Below are positions 7,243-16,535 of a stretch of DNA of 35,144 nt, one piece after another; position 1 is the first letter of the stretch; each line of letters begins with the position of its first letter. This DNA comes from Burkholderia sp. IMCC1007 (GTDB taxonomy: Bacteria > Pseudomonadota > Gammaproteobacteria > Burkholderiales > Burkholderiaceae): contig NZ_JAPVQY010000071.1 of assembly GCF_027257875.1 (NCBI RefSeq), positions 1 to 35,144 on the forward strand, given 5' to 3'. The notes beneath the pieces are model-generated. The model saw only the letters and a program-made list of their open reading frames with translations. It made no database searches and was not told the origin of the DNA. The position numbers and the translations under genes were made by a program.

Positions 7243-8478
7243 ATGAAAATCCTCGTCTACGGAATCAACTATGCTCCCGAACTGACCGGCATCGGCAAGT
7301 ACACGGGGGAAATGGCCGAAACGCTCGCCGCCAAAGGTCACGCGGTACGCGTTGTCTGTGCGCCGCCGTATTACCCGGAATGGCGCGTAGCAAACGGATA
7401 TCACTCGGCGCGATATGCGACCGAGCACCGCAACGGCGTCAGGCTGTGGCGAGCGCCGCTGTGGGTTCCGCGCCGCCCGCGCGGCGTCCTGCGCATCCTG
7501 CACCTCGCAAGCTTTGCGCTGACGAGCTTTCCGCTCATGCTCCGCCACGCTCTCTGGCGACCGGACGCCATCATCTGCGTCGCGCCCAGCTTGCTGAACG
7601 CGCCCGCCGGGTGGCTCACGGCCAAGCTGAGCGGTGCACACTCGTGGCTTCACATTCAGGATTACGAAGTCGATGCGGCGTTCAATCTCGGTATGCTCGA
7701 CGGCTCGCTGTTGCGACGCGCGGCGCTCGCATTCGAGCGGATGCTCATGAAGCGCTTCGATACCGTCTCGACGATCTCCGGCAAGATGGTCGAACGCGCG
7801 ATGCATAAGGGCATTCCTCGCGCCAAGCTCGTCCATTTCTCCAACTGGGCAGACACGCGCTCGATCTACCCTCTGGGGCGCCCAAGCGAGCTGCGCGCCT
7901 CGCTCGGTATTTCTCTCGCCGCGACGGTCGTGCTCTATTCCGGCAACATGGGCACGAAGCAGGGGCTTGACGTACTCGCGGATGCAGCACAACGTCTTGC
8001 ATCACGCGACAACCTCGTGTTTGTCTTCTGTGGCAACGGCCCGGCGCGTGACGACCTCATCGCACGCTGCGGCACGCTGCAGAACTGCAGATTCATGAAT
8101 CTCCAGCCCGCCAACCGACTGAACGAACTGCTGAATCTGGCGGACATACACGTACTCCCCCAACGCGCCGACGCCGCGGACCTCGTCATGCCCTCGAAGC
8201 TGACCGGCATGTTCGCGAGTGGCCGGGCAGTCATCGCGATGGCCAATGCGGGTACCGAACTGCACGACGTCGTGTCCCCGCGCGGGGTACTGGTCTCGCC
8301 AGGCGACCCGGAAGCACTGGCAAACGCCATCGATGCGCTCGCTGCCGATGCAAGGAAACGGATGAATCTCGGGCGCGCAGGTCGGGATTTCGCAGAAGCC
8401 GTACTATCACGCGAAGCGGTATTGCGCGAATTCGAGGCGAGATTGTCCGCATTGCGTCGAACGTCGCCCGGTACCTGA
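7243..8478 (+). CDS. WcaI-like GT4 glycosyltransferase
   Basis: 411 aa. The N-terminal MKILVYGINYAPELTGIGKY is characteristic of the colanic-acid glycosyltransferase WcaI family, followed by CAPPYYPEW near residue 45 and a GT-B fold. The C-terminal donor-binding half has YSGNMGTKQGLD and PSKLTGMFASGRAVIA. WcaI-type enzymes add a sugar to the lipid-linked repeat unit at the cytoplasmic face of the inner membrane; the sugar cannot be read from sequence. The ATG at 7243 matches the family N-terminus; a longer reading starting at 7192 adds 17 unrelated residues. It ends convergently with the GT2 gene at 8586. Confidence 0.88.
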   Translation: MKILVYGINYAPELTGIGKYTGEMAETLAAKGHAVRVVCAPPYYPEWRVANGYHSARYATEHRNGVRLWRAPLWVPRRPRGVLRILHLASFALTSFPLMLRHALWRPDAIICVAPSLLNAPAGWLTAKLSGAHSWLHIQDYEVDAAFNLGMLDGSLLRRAALAFERMLMKRFDTVSTISGKMVERAMHKGIPRAKLVHFSNWADTRSIYPLGRPSELRASLGISLAATVVLYSGNMGTKQGLDVLADAAQRLASRDNLVFVFCGNGPARDDLIARCGTLQNCRFMNLQPANRLNELLNLADIHVLPQRADAADLVMPSKLTGMFASGRAVIAMANAGTELHDVVSPRGVLVSPGDPEALANAIDALAADARKRMNLGRAGRDFAEAVLSREAVLREFEARLSALRRTSPGT

Positions 8479-8585
8479 CGGTGTGAACGGTAACGGCGGC
8501 TTCACTGGCGTCGCCGCGATGGCAGGCGGCCCTGTCGCCGGCCGTTCGCAATATCCGTCTTCCGGTTCGCCATGCAGAAGCTTGC

Positions 8586-9416
8586 TCAACGACGGCCGTC
8601 TGACCGCTGAAGTTCAACGGCTTTCACCGATATCAGATATTCGTAGACGCATTGCAGGAACGTGTAATGCCATCCTGCGCGCCCGTCGAGAAACGACCGA
8701 CGAACAGCCATCATGTAGAAAAATTTGAACAAGGGCCGACACGGCATCCTGTAGAACATCGCCTTCTGATGAAAACGTCGAATATTGAAGTCGCGATCGA
8801 ATAGCGCCTTGATGACCGAAAAATCGGCCTGCCGCCGGCGAAGCAACTCGCCGGCTTCCATCGACGAATATACGTTGTGCTTGCCGATCCAGTGGGCCAT
8901 GCCTTTCGAGAAAGGAAAGTGATCCAGCGGCCCGGCAAGTTCGTGAATATCGCCGTCGACGATCAGAACCTCGTTGACTTCGCGTTCGTAATGCACACGC
9001 GACGGACGCACGAATCGAATAAAGAAAGGCGAGATTTGCGCATGCTTCAACCATCGCCCCAGGAAGTAGTCTCTACGGCGCATCCTAGCCGCGCCGATTT
9101 TGTCGGGCGCACGGGAAACAAAGCGGCGGAGTTCATCCAGCAGTTCTGGGGAGGGTCGCTCATCGGCATCCAGGATCAACAGCCATTCGTGCCTGAAGCT
9201 GAAATTCCGTAATGCATGGTTGCGCTGCGCGGCAAAACCGTCGAATTCCCTCGCCACGACATGCGCACCGAATGCGTTCGCAATCTGCACGGTGTTATCT
9301 TCGCTTATCGAATCGAGAACCCAGATGTCGTCCACGCCATCGATGCTCTCCAGACATCCCGGCAGGTCCGCTTCCTCGTTCTTCGTCAGGATCAGGACCG
9401 AGAATCCGTAGCTCAT
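8586..9416 (-). CDS. WaaE/KdtX-like GT2 glycosyltransferase
   Basis: 276 aa. GT-A family 2 enzyme with SVLILTKNEEADLPGCL at the N-terminus, ILDADERP near residue 85 (DxD-type metal site), then RDYFLGRWLKH. The C-terminal region MPCRPLFKFFYMM followed by GRAGWHY is typical of the WaaE/KdtX subgroup, which includes LPS-core glucosyltransferases and many EPS enzymes. The ATG at 9416 overlaps the stop of the acetyltransferase gene (ATGA), showing translational coupling, which fixes the start. It probably adds a hexose to the EPS repeat unit. An LPS-core role is less likely given its neighbours. Confidence 0.88.
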   Translation of the reverse strand: MSYGFSVLILTKNEEADLPGCLESIDGVDDIWVLDSISEDNTVQIANAFGAHVVAREFDGFAAQRNHALRNFSFRHEWLLILDADERPSPELLDELRRFVSRAPDKIGAARMRRRDYFLGRWLKHAQISPFFIRFVRPSRVHYEREVNEVLIVDGDIHELAGPLDHFPFSKGMAHWIGKHNVYSSMEAGELLRRRQADFSVIKALFDRDFNIRRFHQKAMFYRMPCRPLFKFFYMMAVRRSFLDGRAGWHYTFLQCVYEYLISVKAVELQRSDGRR

Positions 9417-9973
9417 GCCGCCCCTCTGCGCACGCGCGAGTTGATTCGACGGGCAGGCATACCGGCATACACCGCCCACTGCTCTTCGAGCGGCCGCGAC
9501 ACGACGGCCCTCGCCCCCACCACGGCACCCTCGGGTACCACCGCCCCCGGCGCAAGAAAAGCCTCGGCACAGACCCACGCGTGATCACCCACTGTAATGG
9601 GACGCGTCACGAGCTGGAAATTGCGGGAATGGATATCGTGCGAACCAGCACACAGATGCGCGCCTTGCGAAATCACGACATAGTTTCCGATCTTGATATT
9701 GGCCATGTTGTAGAGGGTCACGCCATCCGCTATGCCAACATGCGAACCGATTTCCAGCATCCACGGCGCCCAGATCCTGACGCGCGGATACACATGAACA
9801 TGCGGGCCCAATTTTGCACCGAACGACCTGAGCAACAGCGACCGCCATCCATGCAGCGGCCTGGGACTGAACCTGAACAGCAAGACATAGGCCACGCCCC
9901 AGAGAGCGCGGCGCAGCCGATTCGAGAAATTGAATGACGGCTCGGTGAAGGGATCGTTACCGTCAATAATCAT
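9413..9973 (-). CDS. WcaF-like O-acetyltransferase
   Basis: 186 aa from the ATG at 9973, near the 182 aa of E. coli WcaF. It is a left-handed beta-helix (hexapeptide repeat) acetyltransferase. LLLRSFGAKLG and HVYPRVRIWAPW lead into the repeats, ISQGAHLCAGSHD carries the catalytic His region, and APGAVVPEGAVVGARAVV follows. These enzymes use acetyl-CoA to O-acetylate sugars of the lipid-linked unit in the cytoplasm. A GTG at 10030 could extend it by 19 residues. It is coupled by an ATGA overlap to the GT2 gene and divergent from the GT4 gene at 10236. Confidence 0.9.
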   Translation of the reverse strand: MIIDGNDPFTEPSFNFSNRLRRALWGVAYVLLFRFSPRPLHGWRSLLLRSFGAKLGPHVHVYPRVRIWAPWMLEIGSHVGIADGVTLYNMANIKIGNYVVISQGAHLCAGSHDIHSRNFQLVTRPITVGDHAWVCAEAFLAPGAVVPEGAVVGARAVVSRPLEEQWAVYAGMPARRINSRVRRGAA

Positions 9974-10235
9974 ACGATCGAGAAATGAGCGAAAGGCGAA
10001 TCCGCGCCGATCGGCACGGAAACAAATCACGTTGGCGCTCTGTTGCCGCCAACAGCCACCGGTACGAACATGCCGAGACCTAAGTCTACCGCCCCGCGTG
10101 CCCGTTCAAGTCGCATCATTCCGCCAAAATCTAGTCGTTCACGCACATTGCTCCCGGTCCTCGCGGGCTGCGAGGCTATCATCGAATCGATCGAATTACG
10201 TTTCGACGCGTTTCAATTTTCCCGAGAACCGAATC

Positions 10236-11393
10236 ATGAAGGTTAGCGTTGCGGTGTGCGGTCGATTTCACTTTCACAACTACATCGATCGGCTCGACGA
10301 GCTCGGAATCCTGGACACGTTCTACTATTCTCACAGAGCGCGTGCCTCCTCGTTCTCGCTGGCTCATGGCCGGGCAGTCAATATCTGGGCGAAGGAATAT
10401 GCGGTTCGTGCTCACGCGAAGCTGTTGAAGGGCCGGCTGAGCGATCAGCTCTTCCCGGCATACCACGACCTGTGGCAGTTCGGTGTGCAATTCAACTGGC
10501 GCCCGACACCGGTTCTGCATGTCATGGCGCATGGCACTTCACGACACATCGTCACCAGGGCAAAGCGCGAAGGTTCGATCGTGATCGGGGAGGTTGTCAA
10601 CACGCATCCACTGTATCGCGATCGGCTCCTTTCGGAAGAAGAGGACAGGCGCGGACTGCCACGCGTGCGGCGGATCAATCGGCAACAGCGGCGTCTGATC
10701 GATGAAGTGAATCTTTACGACTATGTCCTGGCACCGTCGTCGATCGTGCGGGAATCGTTTATTCAGTATGGAGTTCCCGCTAACATCATCAAGGTGATTC
10801 CCTATGCGGCCAATGTGAAGCGATTTCGCCCGCTGGAACAGCGCGGTCTCGATGCAAGCCGCTTCGGTATCCTTTGCGTTGGACAGGTCAGCCTGCGCAA
10901 GGGGCAGCTCTATCTGCTGGAAGCCGTCAAGCGGCTCGGCGACAAGCGCGCCCATGTCACGTTGATCGGACAGATCGATCCGACGGTCGAGCCGCTGCTC
11001 GCTCCGTATCGCCACCTTTTCACACACATTCCTCGCGTAGACAACGCGCAACTCAACGACTACTACAACGCGGCGGATCTTTTCGTCCTGCCGTCTCTTG
11101 AAGAGGGGCTCGCCGTCGTTCTATGCGAGGCGCTTGCGACCGGCCTGCCAATCGTGGCGACAAGGGAATCCGGCGCCGCCGAGATCATCGAGGATGATCG
11201 CAGCGGCACGATCGTCCCCGCCGGATCAGCCGAACGGCTGGCCGATGCCATCGGCGAGATGATCGGTTCGCCCGACAAGCGCGTGGAATTCTCCCGTCAC
11301 GCGCGCGTCGCGGCAGCCGGTACGCACAATTGGACCCAGTATGTCGACAAGTTGCAGCAGGTCTATGCCGGCTGCCTCCAGCCGGGCATATAA
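10236..11393 (+). CDS. GT4-type glycosyltransferase
   Basis: 385 aa GT-B enzyme. The N-terminal acceptor domain is unusual (MKVSVAVCGRFHFHNYIDRL). The C-terminal half carries the GT4 donor site: GQVSLRKGQLYLLEA, then LPSLEEGLAVVLCEALATGLPIV split around residues 284-306, with the two Glu of the E-x7-E motif near 288-297. It is the only gene of the central EPS region on the plus strand, and ends 33 bases from the convergent end of the minus-strand operon. Its divergent promoter region (9974-10235) is shared with the acetyltransferase. The start at 10236 matches the beginning of the conserved fold; upstream in-frame codons are not protein-like. Confidence 0.85.
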   Translation: MKVSVAVCGRFHFHNYIDRLDELGILDTFYYSHRARASSFSLAHGRAVNIWAKEYAVRAHAKLLKGRLSDQLFPAYHDLWQFGVQFNWRPTPVLHVMAHGTSRHIVTRAKREGSIVIGEVVNTHPLYRDRLLSEEEDRRGLPRVRRINRQQRRLIDEVNLYDYVLAPSSIVRESFIQYGVPANIIKVIPYAANVKRFRPLEQRGLDASRFGILCVGQVSLRKGQLYLLEAVKRLGDKRAHVTLIGQIDPTVEPLLAPYRHLFTHIPRVDNAQLNDYYNAADLFVLPSLEEGLAVVLCEALATGLPIVATRESGAAEIIEDDRSGTIVPAGSAERLADAIGEMIGSPDKRVEFSRHARVAAAGTHNWTQYVDKLQQVYAGCLQPGI

Positions 11394-11426
11394 CGGCTGC
11401 CCGCTGTACGCATTGATGCGCTGATC

Positions 11427-11900
11427 CTATCGGCTGAGCCGCGATGCGGCGCCGGGAATCCCCACCGATAACCCCTGCACACCCGGTAGCATGCCGGCGA
11501 CCGACTTTCCCATCCCGGCACGCCGCGCAGAGCGAAGGCTCGATACCGAACCGGCGCCCGTTCCCGAATACATGCTGCCGCGAGCGTACCCCATCCGTTC
11601 CACGTCATCCGCGTACGGATTCGTCGCGACGGCGGCCGCCGTCGCGAAAGTCCGCAATTCGCTCGCATCCGATACGGATTGTCGATAAGTTCCCGAGTTG
11701 CCTTTCAACGTGTTTCCGACCGGATCTCCATAGATCACGTTCGCCTGCGCCGCGGCACCACTAGATCTCGGCTGCCCGTGACACCCGGGCAATGCGCAGG
11801 TTGCAAGCGACGTTGTCGGCGCCATTGCTGCCGCTATCGACACGGCGCATAGAAGCAGTATCGTTTTTCGTCCATTGAACATCGCGCTTGGCTCATCCAT
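11427..11900 (-). CDS. Small secreted protein of unknown function
   Basis: 157 aa, not recognised. Residues 11-33 (KTILLLCAVSIAAAMAPTTSLA) form a signal peptide, probably cleaved after SLA. The mature part begins TCALPGC and is rich in Gly, Ala, Ser and Arg, with no enzyme motif visible. The start at 11900 has a strong GAGGTG ribosome site 7 bases upstream and overlaps the end of the beta-helix gene by 8 bases, so the two are probably made together; an ATG six codons later is possible. It is the last gene of the long EPS operon. A role in binding or processing the exported polymer with the beta-helix protein is a guess from context. Confidence 0.65.
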   Translation of the reverse strand: MDEPSAMFNGRKTILLLCAVSIAAAMAPTTSLATCALPGCHGQPRSSGAAAQANVIYGDPVGNTLKGNSGTYRQSVSDASELRTFATAAAVATNPYADDVERMGYARGSMYSGTGAGSVSSLRSARRAGMGKSVAGMLPGVQGLSVGIPGAASRLSR

Positions 11901-13926
11901 CTCGATTCACCTCATCGGTCAGCAGAATTTTGATTCTCACGTGCGTCGCCAGAGCCGAACGACCGGCATTGCATACGACTCTCAATCGCACGATTCGGAC
12001 GTTCGGCAAAGTAGCGAGCTGGTCGCGCGACATCCCCAGCACCTGGTGCTCACCGATCGTCCGTATCCCCGGCGCCGACATGTCGATGACACCTCGCCAC
12101 ACCGGGCGGCCGGTGTAATCCAGTCCCGTCAGCATGAGCGTTGCGCTGGATTCGCCTGCCGAGGTCGCGTGCGCGTCGCCGATCTCTACGGTCAACGCGC
12201 GTGCTCGTCGATGGATCGTAAGATCGAACGGACGTTGACGAGCGCTACCGCCGAAGTCGAATCCGGCATCGATGGCGTCATCGTCGTGGTGAGCGTCGCG
12301 AATGCGCGCGTCGTCGACATTCAATTGAACGGCAACATCGAACGACGCGTCCGAGGTACTTCGCGGGCTCGAAAATCGCGCTGCCATATCGGATTGCGCG
12401 CCGACGACAACCGGATCGACGATCGTCAAACGCTTGCAGATGTTGGCTATCAATACCTGATTGACGCGCGCCGTCACCGCGACGTCTCGCGCCTTGACAC
12501 CGATTACCGTGCGGCCGCTCTCGAGCCATATTCCCGTCACATCGAATTGCGGTTGACCGCTTTCGTTTCGAAGCACGGAGCCGATCGTCAATCCGCGAGG
12601 CACCGGGTCGTTGATTCCGGAGAAATCCGTATACAAGACGCCCGATCTCGTTCCGGTCACCTTGATCCTGACGACGCCGCCTCCCGTTGTCAGCGGCAAG
12701 AGAGTGCCCTGAGCGGAAACGAGCCTGGGGCGATTGAACACGACCGACTCCATCGGTGTAGAGAAACTCAGCGTCACGAACGCGCTCGCTGCCCGTCTCG
12801 CTCCAACGAACGTGACGTCATTGAACTCGACGTTTCGGCAACTGACGATCGGAATCGGTTCTTCTATCGTCGAATCGTTCACGACAATCCGGTTAACCGC
12901 CGGGCCGTTTGAAAAGAAACCGATCCGGCAGCGGTTGTATTCGATCCTGTCAACGAGTTTGTCGTTCTCGACGAAGCGGATGTACGAGTCATTGACGACG
13001 ATGGTTCCACTGGCGGACGGATAGAAATAACCATTGACCCGAACGCGATTGCATACGATCAGGTCTGAGGAGAATGCGTACAGACTGCCGTCGAGGGAAC
13101 TGACATCGGCGTCACGATGATCACGTGACGACACGAATTCCAAATCGTCGAGCACGACGCGCGTGGCGACGCGAAAACCGGCCCTGTCCAGGCTCAGGAT
13201 GCGAGCAGCCCCCGTCGCACCGGCGGCACGATCCGTCTCGTCGCCGTTCTGCACGATATCGGCCCAGCGCGCGTCGTAGGTGTTCCGCAGCGGCACGGCG
13301 AGCTCGACGCTGTCGGCACCGACTTTCGCGACCGTGTTCCGCTCAAAATATCGAATCGACGGCGGATAGCCCTGCGAGTCCTGGTTGAAGCCGTAGATCA
13401 ATACCGGCATGCCGGCCCGATATTTCGACGCGGCACCGGCGCTCGACAGCCGAACGTGCGATGTACCGGCGGCCACCGATCCGATACGGTCTCCGTTGAC
13501 GAACTCTCCGAATCCGGGTACCGAACCGGCGCGATCAAGAAAGTAATCCTGATTGATAATGAGCGGTACACGTTCGGTCGTCGATTGCGACGTCCCGACG
13601 TTGCACAATTGCGTGCCTCTTCCACCTCGTACGTGCACGTCCGCGACACCTTGCAACCACCTGCCGGTCAGGATATTCAGCCTCCCGTCCGGCAAGATGA
13701 GATCGAATGCGGTGTCTGCGCCCCGCATCTTCTCGCGAATCCTCAATAGTCCCCTGGAGTTCTGTTCCGCGGATGCATCTGCTGATACTCCATATGCTGC
13801 GGCATCGATCACTTCACGGACCGATGGCTCTGCCCCCTGCTCGAATGCACCGGCGTCACCTAGAACCGCTTCCGCACCCGCGGCTGATGCAATCAGCTTC
13901 AGGAACGCACGTCTGGATTGCTTCAC
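11893..13926 (-). CDS. Tat-exported putative right-handed beta-helix protein
   Basis: 677 aa. The N-terminus SRRAFLK at residues 4-10 followed by a hydrophobic Ala-rich stretch is a textbook twin-arginine signal. The body has many short beta-strand-like repeats with N-V-x-F and x-I-V-V-N-D-S patterns (CNRVRVNG, RIVVNDSTIEE, CRNVEFNDVTF), as in pectate-lyase-like solenoids. That fold covers polysaccharide lyases, epimerases and phage depolymerases. I see no family-specific catalytic signature. It overlaps wzy by ATGA and is coupled to the small secreted gene, so it belongs to the EPS operon and may trim, modify or hold the polymer in the periplasm. Function is unknown. Confidence 0.7.
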   Translation of the reverse strand: MKQSRRAFLKLIASAAGAEAVLGDAGAFEQGAEPSVREVIDAAAYGVSADASAEQNSRGLLRIREKMRGADTAFDLILPDGRLNILTGRWLQGVADVHVRGGRGTQLCNVGTSQSTTERVPLIINQDYFLDRAGSVPGFGEFVNGDRIGSVAAGTSHVRLSSAGAASKYRAGMPVLIYGFNQDSQGYPPSIRYFERNTVAKVGADSVELAVPLRNTYDARWADIVQNGDETDRAAGATGAARILSLDRAGFRVATRVVLDDLEFVSSRDHRDADVSSLDGSLYAFSSDLIVCNRVRVNGYFYPSASGTIVVNDSYIRFVENDKLVDRIEYNRCRIGFFSNGPAVNRIVVNDSTIEEPIPIVSCRNVEFNDVTFVGARRAASAFVTLSFSTPMESVVFNRPRLVSAQGTLLPLTTGGGVVRIKVTGTRSGVLYTDFSGINDPVPRGLTIGSVLRNESGQPQFDVTGIWLESGRTVIGVKARDVAVTARVNQVLIANICKRLTIVDPVVVGAQSDMAARFSSPRSTSDASFDVAVQLNVDDARIRDAHHDDDAIDAGFDFGGSARQRPFDLTIHRRARALTVEIGDAHATSAGESSATLMLTGLDYTGRPVWRGVIDMSAPGIRTIGEHQVLGMSRDQLATLPNVRIVRLRVVCNAGRSALATHVRIKILLTDEVNRDG

Positions 13927-15299
13927 GATGCTGACTCCGGTATCTGAGTCGCGGCCATGCCCGGACGTACCGCGCCCGCATTGGTTGCCGGCGCTTGAAT
14001 TCGCGCCATTCTAATCTTGCCCGCGGTCACCAGAATATAGACGGCAACGAACGAGAACCCGAAGAAATACGCCATAGGCACGCCACCATCGCGGAACAGC
14101 GTCGAGATATAACCATTGAAAATCCAGTACGACGCAAACAGTTTCGGACTCGCCGTATAAGTGACGCGGTGATGAAACCGGTACAGGAAAAGGCCAACCA
14201 GGAACATTCCGCCGACCAGTGACGGGAATCCGAATATCGAATACAGGTCGGCGTGCAACGACCAGGTTAGCGCAAAGAAATTCCCATATTGCAGAAGGTT
14301 GATCCTTTGCGTCGTCGTCGGCTTGTCAGGCCAGATCGCGCGAGGAATCGGCCATACGAGCAGCCGCAGATACTGCGTTCCCCAGTTGAACCCCGTTCGT
14401 TCCGGTACCAGCTCGTAAATTGCCGACGACACGTCGAACTCCTGGAAGTCGCTCGTTCCGGCGCCAACCGCTCTCGACTTCTGATATCGATCCACGATCT
14501 CAGAAATGCTCGTGTCGCCGGTCAGAATCTTCCGCGCCGCGAGGCGATCCGACCCGACGACGTCGAATAGGAGGATCAGACAAGCGCCGATAATGATCGT
14601 CTTCATCGCGAAGCTGCGGCGACCACGCCGCATCAACCCGATGGTCAACGCGCTCAGCACGACGATGACGAACGACAGGCGCTGTGCGCCAACCAGTATG
14701 CGCAACAGCACGAACGCGCCGATCCCCGCGACCATCGGCGGCGTCACGCCATAAGCGAGGATCAGGATCAGCAGCGCCGCCGGAATGAATTCCGCAAACG
14801 CCATCAGATAGCCGGACACGCCCACCAGGCGTTGCCCGCCATTCGAATCGACCTGCACTTCGAACGATTGGACCGAATCGATACCGGCCGTCCCGTACGC
14901 GACATGCGTCGAATACAAGCCGAGCGCAACGAGAACGAGCAAAGCCACGAAAAATCGTACCTTGTCGGTGATCACGAGGCGGGTCGGCGGAATCCTGAGC
15001 TGCCGAAGATTGCGCGGTTCCGCAAGCGCCGGCAGGATGACCGCCGCGAGCAGCGCACAGTTGATATTGAGGCACGTGAGCCAGAGCGTTCCGTCCGACG
15101 GGGTTAACCCGATGGTGTTCCACAGTAGGGATTTGCCGATCAGATAAATGTTGATCGGGCGTATGACATATCCCAGGAAGTGATAGATCAAGTACAGGAA
15201 AATCGGATGATAAATAGGCATGCGCATCGCCATGACGAACGTGAAGCACATGCCCCAGCACAATAGATTGATTACCGCGATATAGCCTATGATTTCCAT
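13923..15299 (-). CDS. wzy: Wzy-type polysaccharide polymerase
   Basis: 458 aa integral membrane protein with about ten to twelve hydrophobic helices. A long periplasmic loop lies in the second half (residues about 260-345, between ILLFDVVGSDR and FFALTWSLH) and contains RTGFNWGTQYLRLLVWPIPR and WPDKP. This layout is typical of O-antigen/EPS polymerases, which join undecaprenyl-linked repeat units on the periplasmic side. Sequence conservation is low in this group, so the call rests on topology, on that loop and on being the only Wzy candidate in a cluster with Wzx and Wzc. It overlaps the beta-helix gene (ATGA) and starts 24 bases after the preceding GT4 gene. Confidence 0.8.
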   Translation of the reverse strand: MEIIGYIAVINLLCWGMCFTFVMAMRMPIYHPIFLYLIYHFLGYVIRPINIYLIGKSLLWNTIGLTPSDGTLWLTCLNINCALLAAVILPALAEPRNLRQLRIPPTRLVITDKVRFFVALLVLVALGLYSTHVAYGTAGIDSVQSFEVQVDSNGGQRLVGVSGYLMAFAEFIPAALLILILAYGVTPPMVAGIGAFVLLRILVGAQRLSFVIVVLSALTIGLMRRGRRSFAMKTIIIGACLILLFDVVGSDRLAARKILTGDTSISEIVDRYQKSRAVGAGTSDFQEFDVSSAIYELVPERTGFNWGTQYLRLLVWPIPRAIWPDKPTTTQRINLLQYGNFFALTWSLHADLYSIFGFPSLVGGMFLVGLFLYRFHHRVTYTASPKLFASYWIFNGYISTLFRDGGVPMAYFFGFSFVAVYILVTAGKIRMARIQAPATNAGAVRPGMAATQIPESAS

Positions 15300-15323
15300 G
15301 TCATCTCTTCGCCGGTCGGATAC

Positions 15324-16535
15324 TCACTCGATGACGCAAGGCGGCTTCTCGCGAAGCCCCATCAGCCAGCCATAAACGTCCGCCATCTGCGTGGCAACGA
15401 CATTCCACGTGAAATGACTTTCGACCAGCGCTCTCCCCCCATTGCCCATTGCCACGAGCCGTGCGTCGTCAATGGCATGCAGTTCGTCAAGAAAGGCCCG
15501 CAACCCCTCGACCGAATTGAGAATCTCGAATGCGGCATGTCGGGAAAATCCGATCGACAGATTGCATTCGCGCGTCAGCGCGACCGGCTTTCGGAACGAC
15601 CATGCCTCGAGCGGTACCATCGGCAACCCTTCGCTGAACGATGGCAGGATCACGCAATCGCAAGCCGCGTAGGTTTTTTCTTTGTCCTTGGCGAATTGCG
15701 GGCCGATGAAATGAACACCGTCGCCGTTCACGCCTTCGCTGACCATGCCGCGCAATTTCGCGATGTAGGATGGATCCCCCCAGCCACCGACGATCAGATT
15801 CCAACGGGCGTTGATCGAATCCGTCATGACGTGATTCTTCCAGGCGCTCAGTAGATTCTCGAGACCCTTCTTGGGATGCAACCGACCGAAATAAAGCAGC
15901 AGCTTCCTGGATGCCAGTTCGCCGGTCCACCAGGACGGCAAACCGGGGCTGTCCAGTTCCGGAATCGCCACACCGTTATGCACGACGGCGATCGGCTGTT
16001 TCAGACCCACGGCCCTGATCGCATCCGCCTCTTCACGATTGAGCGCATGAAAGCAGGCAGCGCGATTCAAATGGCTACGTTCATACGCGGCGAGCGCAAC
16101 CCATTTCTTCAGTTTCGAACGATTCAGGATCCATTGATCGAGCATGCCGTGCGGCGAAATGACGTAGGGCTTGCGTCGACGCCGATGCCACGCTACGACA
16201 TCAGCCGAAGGGTGCATCCAGATTCCGTGCGTGTGGACGATGTGGGCATCGGATGCCAGCAGCGAAGTACGCAAGGTCGGAGAGTAGCCGAGCATCGCGG
16301 GACCGACCGCGTCGCAGGTCGTCACCTGCGTCCCGCGCCATTGCGGAAGATCGCTGTTGGTGTTCGCATCGTTCAGTGCGAATACGCGCGGGATGAACCC
16401 GTTCGACGGAAGCGCGAGTGCAAGGCCACGTACCGCGTCGAACAGGCCGCCACCGGTCCTGGACGCGGACGCCGTTACGAATCCGACCTGATAGCCCGGA
16501 GCCTGCTCATGATGGAGGTCGACCGTCCGAGTCAC
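15324..16535 (-). CDS. GT4-type glycosyltransferase
   Basis: 403 aa GT-B enzyme. It opens with a Gly-rich loop (SRTGGGLFDAVRGLA, near residues 25-39), then VHTHGIWMHPS and YVISPHGMLDQW in the acceptor half. The donor half has LLYFGRLHPKKGLENLL and LPSFSEGLPMVPLEAW near 300, with the E-x7-E pair. The HGMLDQW motif is frequent in EPS mannosyl- and fucosyltransferases, but the sugar cannot be assigned. Its start overlaps the pyruvyltransferase stop (ATGA), so it is translated with it. Full length, no anomaly. Confidence 0.88.
   Translation of the reverse strand: MTRTVDLHHEQAPGYQVGFVTASASRTGGGLFDAVRGLALALPSNGFIPRVFALNDANTNSDLPQWRGTQVTTCDAVGPAMLGYSPTLRTSLLASDAHIVHTHGIWMHPSADVVAWHRRRRKPYVISPHGMLDQWILNRSKLKKWVALAAYERSHLNRAACFHALNREEADAIRAVGLKQPIAVVHNGVAIPELDSPGLPSWWTGELASRKLLLYFGRLHPKKGLENLLSAWKNHVMTDSINARWNLIVGGWGDPSYIAKLRGMVSEGVNGDGVHFIGPQFAKDKEKTYAACDCVILPSFSEGLPMVPLEAWSFRKPVALTRECNLSIGFSRHAAFEILNSVEGLRAFLDELHAIDDARLVAMGNGGRALVESHFTWNVVATQMADVYGWLMGLREKPPCVIE

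Noticed and set aside
8479..8585. Terminator between the convergent WcaI-like and GT2 genes
   Set aside because: Some GC-rich complementarity but no clean stem and no T-run.
10037..10052. Possible sigma-54 promoter (TTGGCGGCAACAGAGC, minus strand) before the acetyltransferase
   Set aside because: GG-N10-GC spacing is right but the -12 half is GAGC instead of TTGC. No good -24/-12 site was found before manC, galU or the flhD-like genes either.
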